Below, in pieces: positions 37,585 through 45,415 of a stretch of DNA of 64,000 nucleotides. The stretch comes from Oscillospiraceae bacterium (GTDB lineage: Bacteria > Bacillota > Clostridia > Oscillospirales > Oscillospiraceae): assembly GCA_902791215.1 (NCBI GenBank), contig CADAUZ010000005.1:1-64000 (forward strand), given 5' to 3'. A program made the translations under genes and the position numbers. Under the pieces are notes generated by a model. That model made no database searches and had not been told where the DNA came from. It saw only the letters and a program-made list of their open reading frames with translations. Position 1 is the first letter of the stretch; each line of letters opens with the position of its first letter.

Positions 37585-39024
37585 ATGAGCAAAGCGGAAA
37601 CCGGTCTGAAGCTCAACTATAAGCGCACCTTTCTCATCGGCTTTGCCTTCTTCGGCATCCTGCTTTTGTGGCAGGTGTACGACTCCTGGTGCCCCACATT
37701 CCTGACGGACATCTTTGCCAGGCGCATGTACGGCCTGTCCTCGGCCCAGCTCAAGGCGGGCGACCCGGCCAAGATCCTGAACGTGCAGTGGCTGGTGGGC
37801 ATCATCATGGCCTGCGACAACCTGGCCGCCCTGATCCTGCTGCCCATCTTCGGAAACCTCTCCGACAAGACGCACACCCCCATCGGCAAGCGCATGCCCT
37901 ATATCCTGACGGGCACCTTCGTCTCCGCCGTGGCCTTCCCCTTCATCCCCTTCTTCTTCCACCACAACAACATCCTCGGCATGGTGATCCTGATGGGGAT
38001 CGTGCTGATGTTCATGATGATGTACCGCAACCCCGCCGTCGCCCTCATGCCGGACATTACGCCGAAGCCCCTGCGGGCCAAGGCAAACGGCATCATCAAC
38101 ATCATGGGCTACCTCGGCGGCGCGTTTGCCACCGTGCTCGGCATCTTCCTCAAGCTCTCCGACTACATCAACGCCGCCGACGAGGCGCGCAAGATCTGGA
38201 CCATCGAGCTGCCGTTTCTCATTGCGTCGGTGCTGATGGTGATCTCCGCGCTGGTGCTGTTCTTCACGATCCGGGAAAACGAGATTGCCGAGGAGATGAA
38301 GGAGCAGATGGCCGAGGGCGAACGCCTCGCCGCCATCGAGACCCCGGTGGACGACGACAAGCCCATGTCGAAGGCCAACAAAACGATGCTGCTCGCGATC
38401 CTGGGCGCGGAGTTTCTGTGGTTCATGTCGGATAACGCCATCGGCACCTATATCGGCAACTATGTCATCTACTATTTAAATTCCGTTTCGAGTGCGACCA
38501 TGGTGCTGACCATCGCGGGCGGCCTTGCCTCCGTCGTGGGCTTTGCCATCGCGGGCGGCATTGCCGACAAGATCGGGCGCAAGTGGACCATCTCCTGCGG
38601 CCTCGGCATCACGTTCGCGGCCCTCATCATCATGTGTACCGTGGCCCCCACGGGCGTCACCGCCCCCAACGCCGCCCACGGGGAGTTCACCTTCCCGACC
38701 ATCCTGTATGTGGTCTGGGCCATCAAGGGCTTCGGCATGGCGCTGGTGCACAACTGCTCCTTCCCCATGGTGGTGGAGCTGTGCTCGTCGAAGAAGATCG
38801 GCAAGTTCACCGGCTACTACTACGCCGCCTCCATGTCCGCCCAGACGGTCACGCCCATCCTGCTGGGCCTGATGTTCAACCGCACCGGCGCCTGGCGCAC
38901 GCTGCCGGTCTACTCCTGCACGCTGACGGTGCTGTCCTTTATTGTGTTCACCGCGCTTGTGAAGAACATCAAGGCGCGCAAGATGGAGAACGTAGTGGGG
39001 CTCGAGGCACTGGACGGAGATTGA
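37585..39024 (+). CDS. GPH/SLC45-type sugar:cation symporter (MFS)
   Basis: A 479-residue membrane protein with about 12 helices. The loop GNLSDKTHTPIGKRMPYIL between helices 2 and 3 is the signature of the glycoside-pentoside-hexuronide and SLC45-like transporters of the major facilitator superfamily. AGGIADKIGRKWTISCGLG marks the matching loop of the second half. A hydrophilic central loop (REDEIAEEM-like, residues 230-265) separates the halves. These proteins import sugars or glycosides with H+ or Na+; the exact substrate cannot be read. It follows the MarR gene by 27 bases, and a clear terminator follows, so the pair forms a two-gene operon. Confidence 0.85.
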   Translation: MSKAETGLKLNYKRTFLIGFAFFGILLLWQVYDSWCPTFLTDIFARRMYGLSSAQLKAGDPAKILNVQWLVGIIMACDNLAALILLPIFGNLSDKTHTPIGKRMPYILTGTFVSAVAFPFIPFFFHHNNILGMVILMGIVLMFMMMYRNPAVALMPDITPKPLRAKANGIINIMGYLGGAFATVLGIFLKLSDYINAADEARKIWTIELPFLIASVLMVISALVLFFTIRENEIAEEMKEQMAEGERLAAIETPVDDDKPMSKANKTMLLAILGAEFLWFMSDNAIGTYIGNYVIYYLNSVSSATMVLTIAGGLASVVGFAIAGGIADKIGRKWTISCGLGITFAALIIMCTVAPTGVTAPNAAHGEFTFPTILYVVWAIKGFGMALVHNCSFPMVVELCSSKKIGKFTGYYYAASMSAQTVTPILLGLMFNRTGAWRTLPVYSCTLTVLSFIVFTALVKNIKARKMENVVGLEALDGD

Positions 39025-39045
39025 TTATTGCATGTAATATATAGA

Positions 39046-39080
39046 GTTTTTCCGAGGCGTATGTCCTCGGAAAAACGGTT
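39046..39080 (+). terminator. Terminator of the MarR-transporter operon
   Basis: GTTTTTCCGAGG (39046-39057) pairs perfectly with CCTCGGAAAAAC (39065-39076); GGTTTT follows. Confidence 0.85.
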
Positions 39081-39134
39081 TTAAACGATCTGTTTTTCAA
39101 ATATCTGGATGAAATAATAACGGAGGTGTCTGCC

Positions 39135-39977
39135 ATGAACGAAAACTTCTCCCAAAAAATCAAAAAAGCCGCCGTGATCGGCGGATGTACCGCAGCGGCG
39201 GCGGGGCTGCCGGTGTTCCTGCTGGCCCCCGGCAAGGCCACCAAGCGGCAGAAGGCTCCCTTCTACGGGCGGAGCTTCGCCCACCGCGGCCTGCATACCG
39301 AGGATAAGAGCGTGCCGGAAAATTCGCTGGAGGCCTTTCGTCTCGCGGGCCGCGCGGGCTACGGCGTGGAGCTGGACGTGCAGCTGACGAAGGACGGGCA
39401 GGTGGTGGTCTTCCATGACGACACCCTGGACCGCGTCTGCGGCGTGCCCGGAAAGCTCGAGGACAAGAGCTACGACGAATTAAAGCTTCTGTCCCTCTGC
39501 GGCACCAACCAGCGCATCCCCCTTTTGACCGAGGTGCTGGAGGTCTACCAGGGCCGCGGGCCGCTGCTGGTGGAGCTGAAAACCGGCAGCCGCAACCGGG
39601 AGCTGTGCGAGAAGACCTACGCCATCCTCTCCGACTATCCCGGCGAGGTGTGCATCGAGAGCTTCAACCCCTTCATCGTGCGCTGGTTCAGACTGCACGC
39701 CAAGGACATCGTGCGCGGGCAGCTCGCCACCTGGCCGAAGGATTACGGGGACGCGGTCTCCAAAGGCAAAGCCTTCCTCCTGAGCCGCTGTCTTCTGAAT
39801 TTTCTGGCCCGGCCCCAGTTCATCGCCTACCGCGCGGGGCTCCGCCCGCTCGGCGTGCAGCTATCCGAGGCGCTGGGCGCGATGAATTTTGTCTGGACCG
39901 CCCGCAACGAGCGCGCCGAGCGCGGCCGCGACGCGGTGATCTTCGAGTTTTACCGCCCGCAGCTGCGGATCAAGTAA
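39135..39977 (+). CDS. Glycerophosphodiester phosphodiesterase
   Basis: A 280-residue GDPD-family enzyme, which cleaves glycerophosphodiesters or related phosphodiesters to an alcohol and glycerol-3-phosphate. The barrel's active-site segments are present: FAHRGLHTEDKSVPENSLEA (catalytic His-Arg and Glu-Asn), GVELDVQLTKDG (metal-binding Glu and Asp) and VVFHDDTLDRVCG (second His). PLLVELKTG and CIESFNPFIV are later strands. A single hydrophobic stretch at residues 12-30 suggests a membrane anchor or uncleaved signal. The ATG at 39135 is 8 bases after GGAGG; a GTG at 39126 lies inside that site and is rejected. It stands alone. Confidence 0.9.
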   Translation: MNENFSQKIKKAAVIGGCTAAAAGLPVFLLAPGKATKRQKAPFYGRSFAHRGLHTEDKSVPENSLEAFRLAGRAGYGVELDVQLTKDGQVVVFHDDTLDRVCGVPGKLEDKSYDELKLLSLCGTNQRIPLLTEVLEVYQGRGPLLVELKTGSRNRELCEKTYAILSDYPGEVCIESFNPFIVRWFRLHAKDIVRGQLATWPKDYGDAVSKGKAFLLSRCLLNFLARPQFIAYRAGLRPLGVQLSEALGAMNFVWTARNERAERGRDAVIFEFYRPQLRIK

Positions 39978-40042
39978 ACGCATTGAAGTACGGCTGCGGC
40001 TCTTGAATATTTAGCAAGCAAAGGAACCGATTGATACAATTT

Positions 40043-40191
40043 GGCCCCCTTGCCTAAAGGGGGCTGGCACCAGTGTCGCAACACTGGTGACTGGGGGATA
40101 CAGTTTTAGCGAGCCGCTCAAAAAACGCGCATTTTTGTATCCCTCCGTCAGCTCGCAAGCTCGCTGCCACCTCCTTTTAGGCAAGGGAGGC
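40043..40191. repeat. Interspersed palindromic repeat (about 149 bp)
   Basis: GGCCCCCTTGCCTAAAGG at the left end is mirrored by CCTTTTAGGCAAGGGAGGC at the right, and an inner GGGGGATAC is mirrored by GTATCCCTC. Small hairpins such as CACCAGTGT/ACACTGGTG lie inside. There is no open frame. I know similar non-coding units as high-copy intergenic repeats in gut Clostridia, probably MITEs; only one copy is in this window. Confidence 0.6.
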
Positions 40192-40240
40192 ACAGTTTCC
40201 CGTCTACCTGCGCATCATAAACATATCACACGAATAAATC

Positions 40241-40282
40241 ATGGGCGAATACGTATTGCACACGCTTTACGTATTCGCCCAT
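40241..40282. terminator. Long hairpin at the end of the AAA+ gene
   Basis: ATGGGCGAATACGTA (40241-40255) pairs perfectly with TACGTATTCGCCCAT (40268-40282). On the minus strand GATTTATTCG follows. It probably separates the convergent GDPD and AAA+ genes. Confidence 0.5.
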
Positions 40283-40313
40283 ATATTATGTAAACTTTTA
40301 GGTTCCACCGCAC

Positions 40314-40355
40314 GGGTCGATCAGGGCACTGCGCCCTTTATGGGTGGATCGACCC
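40314..40355. terminator. Second hairpin downstream of the AAA+ gene
   Basis: GGGTCGATC pairs with GATCGACCC, with inner pairing between AGGGC and GCCCT. It lies 26 bases after the AAA+ stop on the minus strand, without a clear U-tract. Confidence 0.4.
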
Positions 40356-40381
40356 TTACGGAGAAAGCGAGGGTTTCATCC

Positions 40382-41896
40382 TTATTTCTCGGCCTTCTCT
40401 TCGGCTTTCTTTTTTACCCTCTTCTCAGCCTTGTCTTCGGCCTTATCCTCGCTCTTTTCTTCAGCCTTTTCCTCTTCGTCCTCGTTGTCGAACAGGTCCT
40501 CGGGCAGGACGGTCATGAGGTCCTCCTTGGTGGGGTTTTCCAGCTTGGCGACGCGGTTGGACTGGCGGACGATCATGTCTTCAAAGCAGTTGCGCACGTC
40601 GCGGCCGTTGCCGAAGTTGTCACTGCGGTTTTCGTACAGATCGACAAACGCCTCCAGCGCCGCCTTGTCGGCTTCCTCCGTGAGGGTATAGCCGTTCTTT
40701 CTGCAGCGGATGCGGAACATCTCCATGAGCTGCTCGCCGTTGTAGTCCGGGAAGAAAATGTACTTGTTGAAGCGGGACTCGAGGCCGGGGTTGGAGTTGA
40801 TGAACTTCTCCATGGGGCCGGTGTAGCCCGCGACAATGACGATCAGCTCGTCGCGGTGGTCCTCCATGGCCTTGAGGATGGTCTCGATGGCCTCGCGGCC
40901 GAAGTCGTTCTCGCCGCCGGAGGACAGGGAGTAGGCCTCGTCGATGAACAGCACGCCGCCGATGGCCTTCTTGATGACCTCCTGAGTCTTGAGGGCGGTC
41001 TGGCCCACGTAGCCCGCGACCAGGCCGGAGCGGTCCACCTCCACAAGCTGGCCCTTTTCCAGCACGCCGATGGCGGCGTAGAGGCCGGAGACGATGCGGG
41101 CAACCGTGGTCTTGCCGGTGCCGGGATTTCCCAGGAAAACCATGTGCAGGCTCATGGGCGGCACGGGCAGGTCGTTTGCCTCGCGGAGCTTTCGCACCTT
41201 CATGAGGTTAACAAGGTTCTTGATGTCGCGCTTGACCTCGTCCAGGCCGACAAGCTCGTTGAGCTCCGCCATGAGGGTGTCGAAGTCGGGCTTGGGCTCT
41301 TCCTTCTTCTCCTCCGTCTTGGCAGCGGTCTCGCCGCCGGAGGTCTGGGCACGCACCTTGTTTTTCTCGATGAAGCTGGGCTCGCCGCTGGTGACGAACT
41401 CCAGGGGGTTGAGCGGCTCCTTGCTCTTGCGCACGCCGGTGGTGTCGCAGATGGCGTTGAGCTTGTCGGTGCACTCGGTAATGAAGGCGGCCTCCTCGTA
41501 GGTCACGTCGTCGTCCACCGCGGCAAGGTACAGCAGGATATTGGTCAGCATCCGGATAAAGGTGCGGGAAGCCTCGGTGCCGCGCTTTGCGTCACTCTCG
41601 GCAAGGTTCCAGTAGAACACCGGGGGCAGGAAGACCTCCCCCTCCACAATGGAGTTTGTCAGCGACCACAGCAGCCACTTCGGCTGGGGCTGGCCGCGGG
41701 AATAAAGCTGGTTTGCCATGTCCACATGACGCTGGGTGATGCCGCTGCCGCGGCTCCAGAGGTTGAGGGCGCAGCGGGTCATGAACTCGTCAAGCTCCTT
41801 GGCCATCGACGAGCCGCCGAGGCGGTAAAAGGCGTCGGTATTGGCGGTGTAGATCTTATGAAATTCCTCCGGGGTCCGGGTCCAGGTGGTGGGCAT
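40382..41896 (-). CDS. AAA+ ATPase of the CbbX/SpoVK type with charged tail
   Basis: A 504-residue cytoplasmic protein. The N-terminal 160 residues are helical (LLYLAAVDDDVTYEEAAFI resembles a TerB-like segment). Residues 210-460 form an AAA+ domain of the CbbX/SpoVK/EccA class: VGLDEVKRDIKNLVNLMKVR, Walker A GNPGTGKTTVARIVSG, Walker B GGVLFIDEAYSL, and SNPGLESRFNKYIFFPDY with the arginine finger. The final 40 residues are Glu/Lys repeats (EKAEEKSEDKAEDKAEK). Family members remodel proteins as hexamers; the client here is unknown. The ATG follows AAGGAG by 8 bases, under its own promoter at 41933-41961. Confidence 0.85.
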   Translation of the reverse strand: MPTTWTRTPEEFHKIYTANTDAFYRLGGSSMAKELDEFMTRCALNLWSRGSGITQRHVDMANQLYSRGQPQPKWLLWSLTNSIVEGEVFLPPVFYWNLAESDAKRGTEASRTFIRMLTNILLYLAAVDDDVTYEEAAFITECTDKLNAICDTTGVRKSKEPLNPLEFVTSGEPSFIEKNKVRAQTSGGETAAKTEEKKEEPKPDFDTLMAELNELVGLDEVKRDIKNLVNLMKVRKLREANDLPVPPMSLHMVFLGNPGTGKTTVARIVSGLYAAIGVLEKGQLVEVDRSGLVAGYVGQTALKTQEVIKKAIGGVLFIDEAYSLSSGGENDFGREAIETILKAMEDHRDELIVIVAGYTGPMEKFINSNPGLESRFNKYIFFPDYNGEQLMEMFRIRCRKNGYTLTEEADKAALEAFVDLYENRSDNFGNGRDVRNCFEDMIVRQSNRVAKLENPTKEDLMTVLPEDLFDNEDEEEKAEEKSEDKAEDKAEKRVKKKAEEKAEK

Positions 41897-41932
41897 GGCA
41901 GTACGCTCCTTTATTTCTTTCTCATAAAGGTT

Positions 41933-41961
41933 ATTATAGTATCATTTTGCGCTGTGTGCAA
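41933..41961 (-). promoter_or_regulatory. Promoter of the AAA+ gene
   Basis: Minus-strand TTGCAC (41956-41961) and TATAAT (41933-41938), spacing 17. Confidence 0.75.
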
Positions 41962-41989
41962 GAGCTTTGTTGCGGAAAAACGGCACAAA

Positions 41990-42020
41990 GCAGCCGCACC
42001 CGGTCAAAAGGTGCGGCTGC
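41990..42020 (-). terminator. Terminator of the DUF2442 gene
   Basis: GCAGCCGCACC and GGTGCGGCTGC form a perfect 11-bp stem with a 9-base loop, 8 bases after the DUF2442 stop. A weak TTTGTGCC follows on the minus strand. Confidence 0.7.
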
Positions 42021-42027
42021 AGGGTTT

Positions 42028-42276
42028 TCATTGGACGATTTTGCTCAGCTCATAGAGCTCATGCGGGGCAATGTCCTGGCCATCCCGCCATTCGATGCCG
42101 GTGCCGCCGGGAAGGAGGCGGACAGAACGAAAATATGCTTCGTCCTTCAATTCCCCGTACCATGTGCCCTCTGCATAGGGGGTTACATCGAACAGCTTGA
42201 TTTCTCCCGTCTCATAGTACAGGCGCAGCTTCATAAAAGAAAGGGGTTCTACCTTTGTCAGTCTCGGCTGGAGCAT
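42028..42276 (-). CDS. DUF2442 protein
   Basis: An 82-residue protein of the DUF2442 family, small proteins found next to DUF4160 partners across bacteria and suspected of toxin-antitoxin or regulatory roles, which is not proven. Family text visible: LRLYYETGEIKLFDVTPY, FRSVRLLPGGTGIEWRDGQD and IAPHELYELS. The ATG at 42276 follows AAGGAGGG at 7 bases. The DUF4160 partner lies 13 bases upstream but is interrupted by a stop codon, so this protein may now act alone. Confidence 0.85.
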   Translation of the reverse strand: MLQPRLTKVEPLSFMKLRLYYETGEIKLFDVTPYAEGTWYGELKDEAYFRSVRLLPGGTGIEWRDGQDIAPHELYELSKIVQ

Positions 42277-42289
42277 CCTGTATCCCTCC

Positions 42290-42556
42290 TTAACGCAGCG
42301 GGTCGATGCGGAAAAACTGTTCCCCGTTAGACAGCAGTTTCCAGTTGGCCTCCAGATCTTCCCGGTGAACCTCCATCCATGCCTCAAGAAGCTTCATTTT
42401 TCCTTTTGGGATGGAACCTTCCAAAACCGTACCGTCCAAAGCGATCACGATTTCTTACCCCGCATATTCCGCATGGATATGAGGCAGATTGTGCCGACCG
42501 CCGACCTCTCTGTACATGCGGACTATGATTCCATAAAACGTGCTCAATACAGGCAT
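42290..42556 (-). pseudogene. DUF4160 gene with in-frame stop at codon 34
   Basis: The frame starts MPVLSTFYGIIVRMYREVGG, with the family motif HNLPHIHAEYAG, then meets TAA (42455-42457), and continues without a shift as EIVIALDGTVLEGSIPKGK to the stop at 42290. A glutamine or similar residue is expected there (CAA to TAA is one change). The total of 88 codons is normal for DUF4160. GAGGTGAG precedes the ATG. It is the usual upstream partner of DUF2442. The gene looks recently inactivated, unless the stop is suppressed or a base-call error. Confidence 0.8.
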
Positions 42557-42625
42557 ATCTTCTCACCTCGTATTTATGATACCAGAAAAAACAACAACGG
42601 TCAATCATTGGAATCAGTGCAAGAC

Positions 42626-43074
42626 TTAAATGATCTTTTCCACGCTGTACATGCTCTCGAGCAAGGCGTAGATGGGGCGCCAGAGACGGTCGGCGGTCCA
42701 GAGGCTGATGCCGCCGAGGCCGTATTCCCCTACCAGTCTGAGCCGCGCGCGGATGCTTCTCGCGTCCTCGAACCACACCACATGGCGGCGGTTCGATGTG
42801 TCGGTGTAGTGGAAGTACGGCGCCTCGGCGGTTTTGTCATACCGGATCTCCGCCCAGCGGGAGGCGGCGAGCTCCTGGGCCGCCGCATTTGACAGCACCC
42901 GTGCCGCCGTCCCCTGCTTCCAGGGCAGGGTCCAGTCGTAGGCATAATTGGAAAAGCCCATGAGGATTTTTCCCGCGGGCATGACTGTGACGGCGTAGTC
43001 CAGCACCCGGCGGATACGGTCCACCGGCGACACCGCCTGCGGTGCGCCGTAGGTGTAGCCCCACTCATATGGGT
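42626..43074 (-). pseudogene. 3' half of a GH18 (YaaH-like) glycosidase cut by the ICE
   Basis: About 150 codons remain of a family-18 glycoside hydrolase of the spore-cortex or YaaH type, which cleaves N-acetylglucosamine-containing polymers. Visible are YEWGYTYGAPQAVSPVDRIR, ILMGFSNYAYDWTLPWKQG, FHYTDTSNRRHVVWFEDAR and GLGGISLWTADRLW, the end of the barrel. The catalytic DxxDxDxE segment and N-terminal LysM region are absent. Upstream of about 43,074 the frame runs on to 43153 in sequence that does not fit the family and belongs to the element's end. The missing 5' half is expected at the far end of the ICE, outside the window. Confidence 0.75.
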
Positions 43075-43192
43075 GGTGGTTGATAGCACACACTTTTTCG
43101 ACTTGAAATTGAAAAAAGCCTTGATTTTCAACGGTTTCCGGCATTTGTGCCATGATGCGCCACTCACCCCCTGAGTGGTGTTTGTTAGCACA
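43072..43192. repeat. Imperfect direct repeats at the ICE end (possible recombinase arms)
   Basis: GGTGGTGGTTGATAGCACA (43072-43090) and AGTGGTGTTTGTTAGCACA (43174-43192) are about 101 bases apart and share most positions. A small hairpin CCACTCA/TGAGTGG lies at 43161-43179. Their place between the GH18 break and the recombinase gene suggests attachment-site or recombinase-binding sequence. Confidence 0.45.
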
Positions 43193-43231
43193 AAATCATC
43201 ATTTTTAATATGTATTCCGGTGTCAGCAGCT

Positions 43232-44911
43232 TCAATTTGAAGTTTGGGTGACTTCTTCGGCAACGGCGACAGCAAGATCATAAAGCTTTTCCTGCATATC
43301 TGAGAAGCGAAAATAGACTTCCATGTGTTCGGGATCATGGTACACGATCCGGTCAAGCAGTTCCGTTACGATCTCGCGGTCAAGGCGCTGAATGGTGCTA
43401 TAGGCTTCAAAGAATTTCACAAATTCATCGTCCTGCCTGCGGCTCTTCTCCAGCTCGGACATGCTCTTTCGGTTGTTCTGGATACTGGCCTCCTGCTCTT
43501 CAATCTCGGCGTCATACTTCTTAGCAAAGCGGATGTAGTCATCCTGTGTGATCAAACCGCTTGCGTAATCGTCGTACACCTTGAACTTTGCTTCCGTAAG
43601 CCTTTTCTTCTCGCGCTCGGCTTTCTGAATTGCGACAGCGTATTCATTGGAGATTGATCCCCACTTCTGGTTTTTCACACAGTCCAGCACCGCTTTTGCG
43701 TCGACCATCTCGCGGATCTGTTGCTGTAATACGTTCAGTATCATCTTATGTATTCTTTCCTCAGTGACCGAAACACATTGGCATTTTTCCGGCGCTCTTG
43801 TCCGTGTCGGGCAGCGAAAACGAACATACCCATTACTTACTACACGATTCATGCAATGCCCGCAACTGCCACAAATTATGTAGCCAGAAAGAATATGGAC
43901 TTTCTCCTTTTGGGGCGCGGTTCTTGTGTGCCGGGCAAAACGATCATGAGCAAGAGCAAAAACATCATCTGAGATAATCGCCTCATGCGTACCTTCAACA
44001 ACAGTCCATTCCTCTTCTTTCGTTTCTACGGTCTTTTTTGAGCGGTAGGAGATGCTTTTGTGTTTCCCCTGAACCATGTTTCCAATATACACTTCATTCT
44101 TCAAAATCGTATTTATGGTCGTTATAGCCCAGGATTTTGTTTTAGGATAATTCCGCGCGTGCGTGATAAAGCTTTTTGCGCCTTTTTGCACCTGATACTC
44201 GCCCGGCGTCATGATGTGCAGTTCGTTCATTTTCTTCGCTATGCGTGCGACGGGCATACCGCCCACATACAGTTCAAAGATTAAACGCACAATATCAGCC
44301 TCTTCCGGGTCTATGACCAGCCTGTGGTGGTTTTCGGGGTCTTTCTGATACCCAAAGGGCGCATAGTTCCCGATAAATTCACCGCGTCCCTGCTTCATGG
44401 CAAGTGTGGACTTGATCTTGATGGATAACTGACGGATATAGTCATCATTTACGATATTGGAAAAGGAAACGATAGCGCTGCAATACCCCCGCGGATCTCT
44501 TACACTGTCCAGATTGTTCAGGACTGAGATCACGCGAATACCCTTTTGCGGGAAGTAGTCCTCCATCAGACGCCCAAGCTCCGGGTAGTTTCGCCCAAGG
44601 CGGGAATTGTCTTTGAAGATAACGCAATTGATGATCCCTGCTTCTATATCCCGGATCATGTCCTGATAGCGGGGGCGGTTGAAGGTGCCGCCGCCGTATC
44701 CATCGTCAGAGTATACCGTTACAGACGTGATGTTCTCTCCCTGCCGTCGAAGATACTCAAGATGGTTTTGATTGATCTCATGCTGGTTCTGTATACTGTC
44801 GCTTTCCGGCTTATCCCCGTCCTCTTTGCTGAGGCGGTTATATTCCCCAACCCTCCATTCTTTTTTCTCAAATTCATCTATCTCTCTTTTGTTGTTCTGC
44901 ACAAAGGTCAT
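43232..44911 (-). CDS. Large serine recombinase (TndX/TnpX-like ICE integrase)
   Basis: A 559-residue site-specific recombinase that cuts and rejoins attachment sites through a serine-DNA bond. The resolvase domain holds GEYNRLSKEDGD with the catalytic serine, VYSDDGYGGGTFNRPRYQDM and CVIFKDNSRLGRNYPELGRL with the conserved arginines. The recombinase domain (FGYQKDPENHHRLVIDPEEA, WAITTINTILKNEVYIGNMV) and a zinc ribbon (GYIICGSCGHCMNR ... RCPTRTRAPEKCQC) follow, then a long coiled coil. The ATG at 44911 follows GGAAAGGAAA; a more upstream start lacks a ribosome site. It has a strong promoter with a palindromic operator downstream of it and lies 160 bases from the element's end, as in Tn5397-like elements. 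Confidence 0.95.
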   Translation of the reverse strand: MTFVQNNKREIDEFEKKEWRVGEYNRLSKEDGDKPESDSIQNQHEINQNHLEYLRRQGENITSVTVYSDDGYGGGTFNRPRYQDMIRDIEAGIINCVIFKDNSRLGRNYPELGRLMEDYFPQKGIRVISVLNNLDSVRDPRGYCSAIVSFSNIVNDDYIRQLSIKIKSTLAMKQGRGEFIGNYAPFGYQKDPENHHRLVIDPEEADIVRLIFELYVGGMPVARIAKKMNELHIMTPGEYQVQKGAKSFITHARNYPKTKSWAITTINTILKNEVYIGNMVQGKHKSISYRSKKTVETKEEEWTVVEGTHEAIISDDVFALAHDRFARHTRTAPQKEKVHILSGYIICGSCGHCMNRVVSNGYVRFRCPTRTRAPEKCQCVSVTEERIHKMILNVLQQQIREMVDAKAVLDCVKNQKWGSISNEYAVAIQKAEREKKRLTEAKFKVYDDYASGLITQDDYIRFAKKYDAEIEEQEASIQNNRKSMSELEKSRRQDDEFVKFFEAYSTIQRLDREIVTELLDRIVYHDPEHMEVYFRFSDMQEKLYDLAVAVAEEVTQTSN

Positions 44912-44942
44912 ATTTTTCCTTTCCGCCGAAAACAAGGTAGAA

Positions 44943-44991
44943 ATAGTATAACCCTATACTATTATTATACCACACACGAAAAACGTGTCAA
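44943..44991 (-). promoter_or_regulatory. Recombinase promoter with palindromic operator
   Basis: Minus-strand TTGACA (44986-44991) and TATAAT (44964-44969), spacing 16. Immediately downstream, over the start site, lies a perfect inverted repeat ATAGTATA-ACCC-TATACTAT (44943-44962), a likely repressor site. The -35 overlaps the stop codon of the 50-residue gene upstream. Confidence 0.8.
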
Positions 44992-45140
44992 ATTTTCGCG
45001 CTTTTTATGTAGTATTTGCTCATTATTCTTATCATTAAGTCTTGCAAGCTCGGTTTATCCTGCGCATAGTGGACAACCACTGTCAAGCCGTCGCTGAGCT
45101 GAATACTCCGGGCTTTTTCCGTACTGCACACCTGATCCAT
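44988..45140 (-). CDS. Small ICE protein of 50 residues
   Basis: The frame reads MDQVCSTEKARSIQLSDGLT and VVVHYAQDKPSLQDLMIRIM before a basic tail, and ends at TGA (44988-44990). GGGAGG precedes the ATG at a suitable distance, so it is probably translated. I recall similar short proteins beside serine recombinases in Firmicutes elements, but no function is known; one role could be control of excision. Its stop lies inside the -35 of the recombinase promoter, so its transcription would run directly through that promoter. Confidence 0.6.
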   Translation of the reverse strand: MDQVCSTEKARSIQLSDGLTVVVHYAQDKPSLQDLMIRIMSKYYIKSAKI

Positions 45141-45199
45141 ATCATCGCCTCCCATATCAGCTTATGAGCAACAGTACGCAGATTATATTTTGATTGTAG

Positions 45200-45226
45200 A
45201 AATGCGTTTCACGGTGAAACGCATTT
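45200..45226. promoter_or_regulatory. ICE palindrome 1 (parS-like, 1-base centre)
   Basis: A perfect 27-bp palindrome with an odd centre: 13 bases, G, 13 bases; the core is CGTTTCACGGTGAAACG. It touches the stop codon of the DUF3789-like gene (45225-45227). Confidence 0.85.
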
Positions 45227-45320
45227 AATCATCACGGTCATCATGTCCGGCCTGAAGCAAACACATATAGAACACGCTGATTGTGCTTCCGAGAAACATA
45301 CCGATCATAAACTTAATCAT
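45225..45320 (-). CDS. Tiny membrane protein of the DUF3789 type (31 residues)
   Basis: The frame reads MIKFMIGMFLGSTISVFYMC, one membrane helix, then a short acidic tail LLQAGHDDRDD. It matches my memory of DUF3789 proteins, very short membrane proteins carried by Firmicutes conjugative elements; their function is unknown. AGAGGA precedes the ATG at 45320 by 7-8 bases. A copy of the ICE palindrome lies on each side, the downstream one overlapping its stop codon. Confidence 0.65.
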   Translation of the reverse strand: MIKFMIGMFLGSTISVFYMCLLQAGHDDRDD

Positions 45321-45338
45321 TGTGATTTCCTCTTTTCC

Positions 45339-45363
45339 AATCCGTTTCACCGTGAAACGGATT
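45339..45363. promoter_or_regulatory. ICE palindrome 2
   Basis: A perfect 25-bp palindrome: AATCCGTTTCAC, C, GTGAAACGGATT. It lies just upstream of the ribosome site of the DUF3789-like gene and downstream of a terminator. Confidence 0.85.
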
Positions 45364-45378
45364 TTTGACTTGATATGA

Positions 45379-45407
45379 CAAAATCCGCACTCTCATGTAG
45401 TGCGGAT
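45379..45407 (-). terminator. Terminator upstream of the DUF3789-like gene
   Basis: ATCCGCACT pairs with AGTGCGGAT around a 7-base loop; on the minus strand TTTTG follows. It lies 9 bases after the stop of the short frame 45416-45712. Confidence 0.75.
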
Positions 45408-45415
45408 CAGGGGTA

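Noticed and set aside
42730-43356. A 208-codon minus-strand frame overlapping the GH18 remnant and the recombinase end
   Set aside because: Its first part is an alternate frame of the recombinase end and its second part an alternate frame of GH18; the GH18 frame is clearly the coding one.
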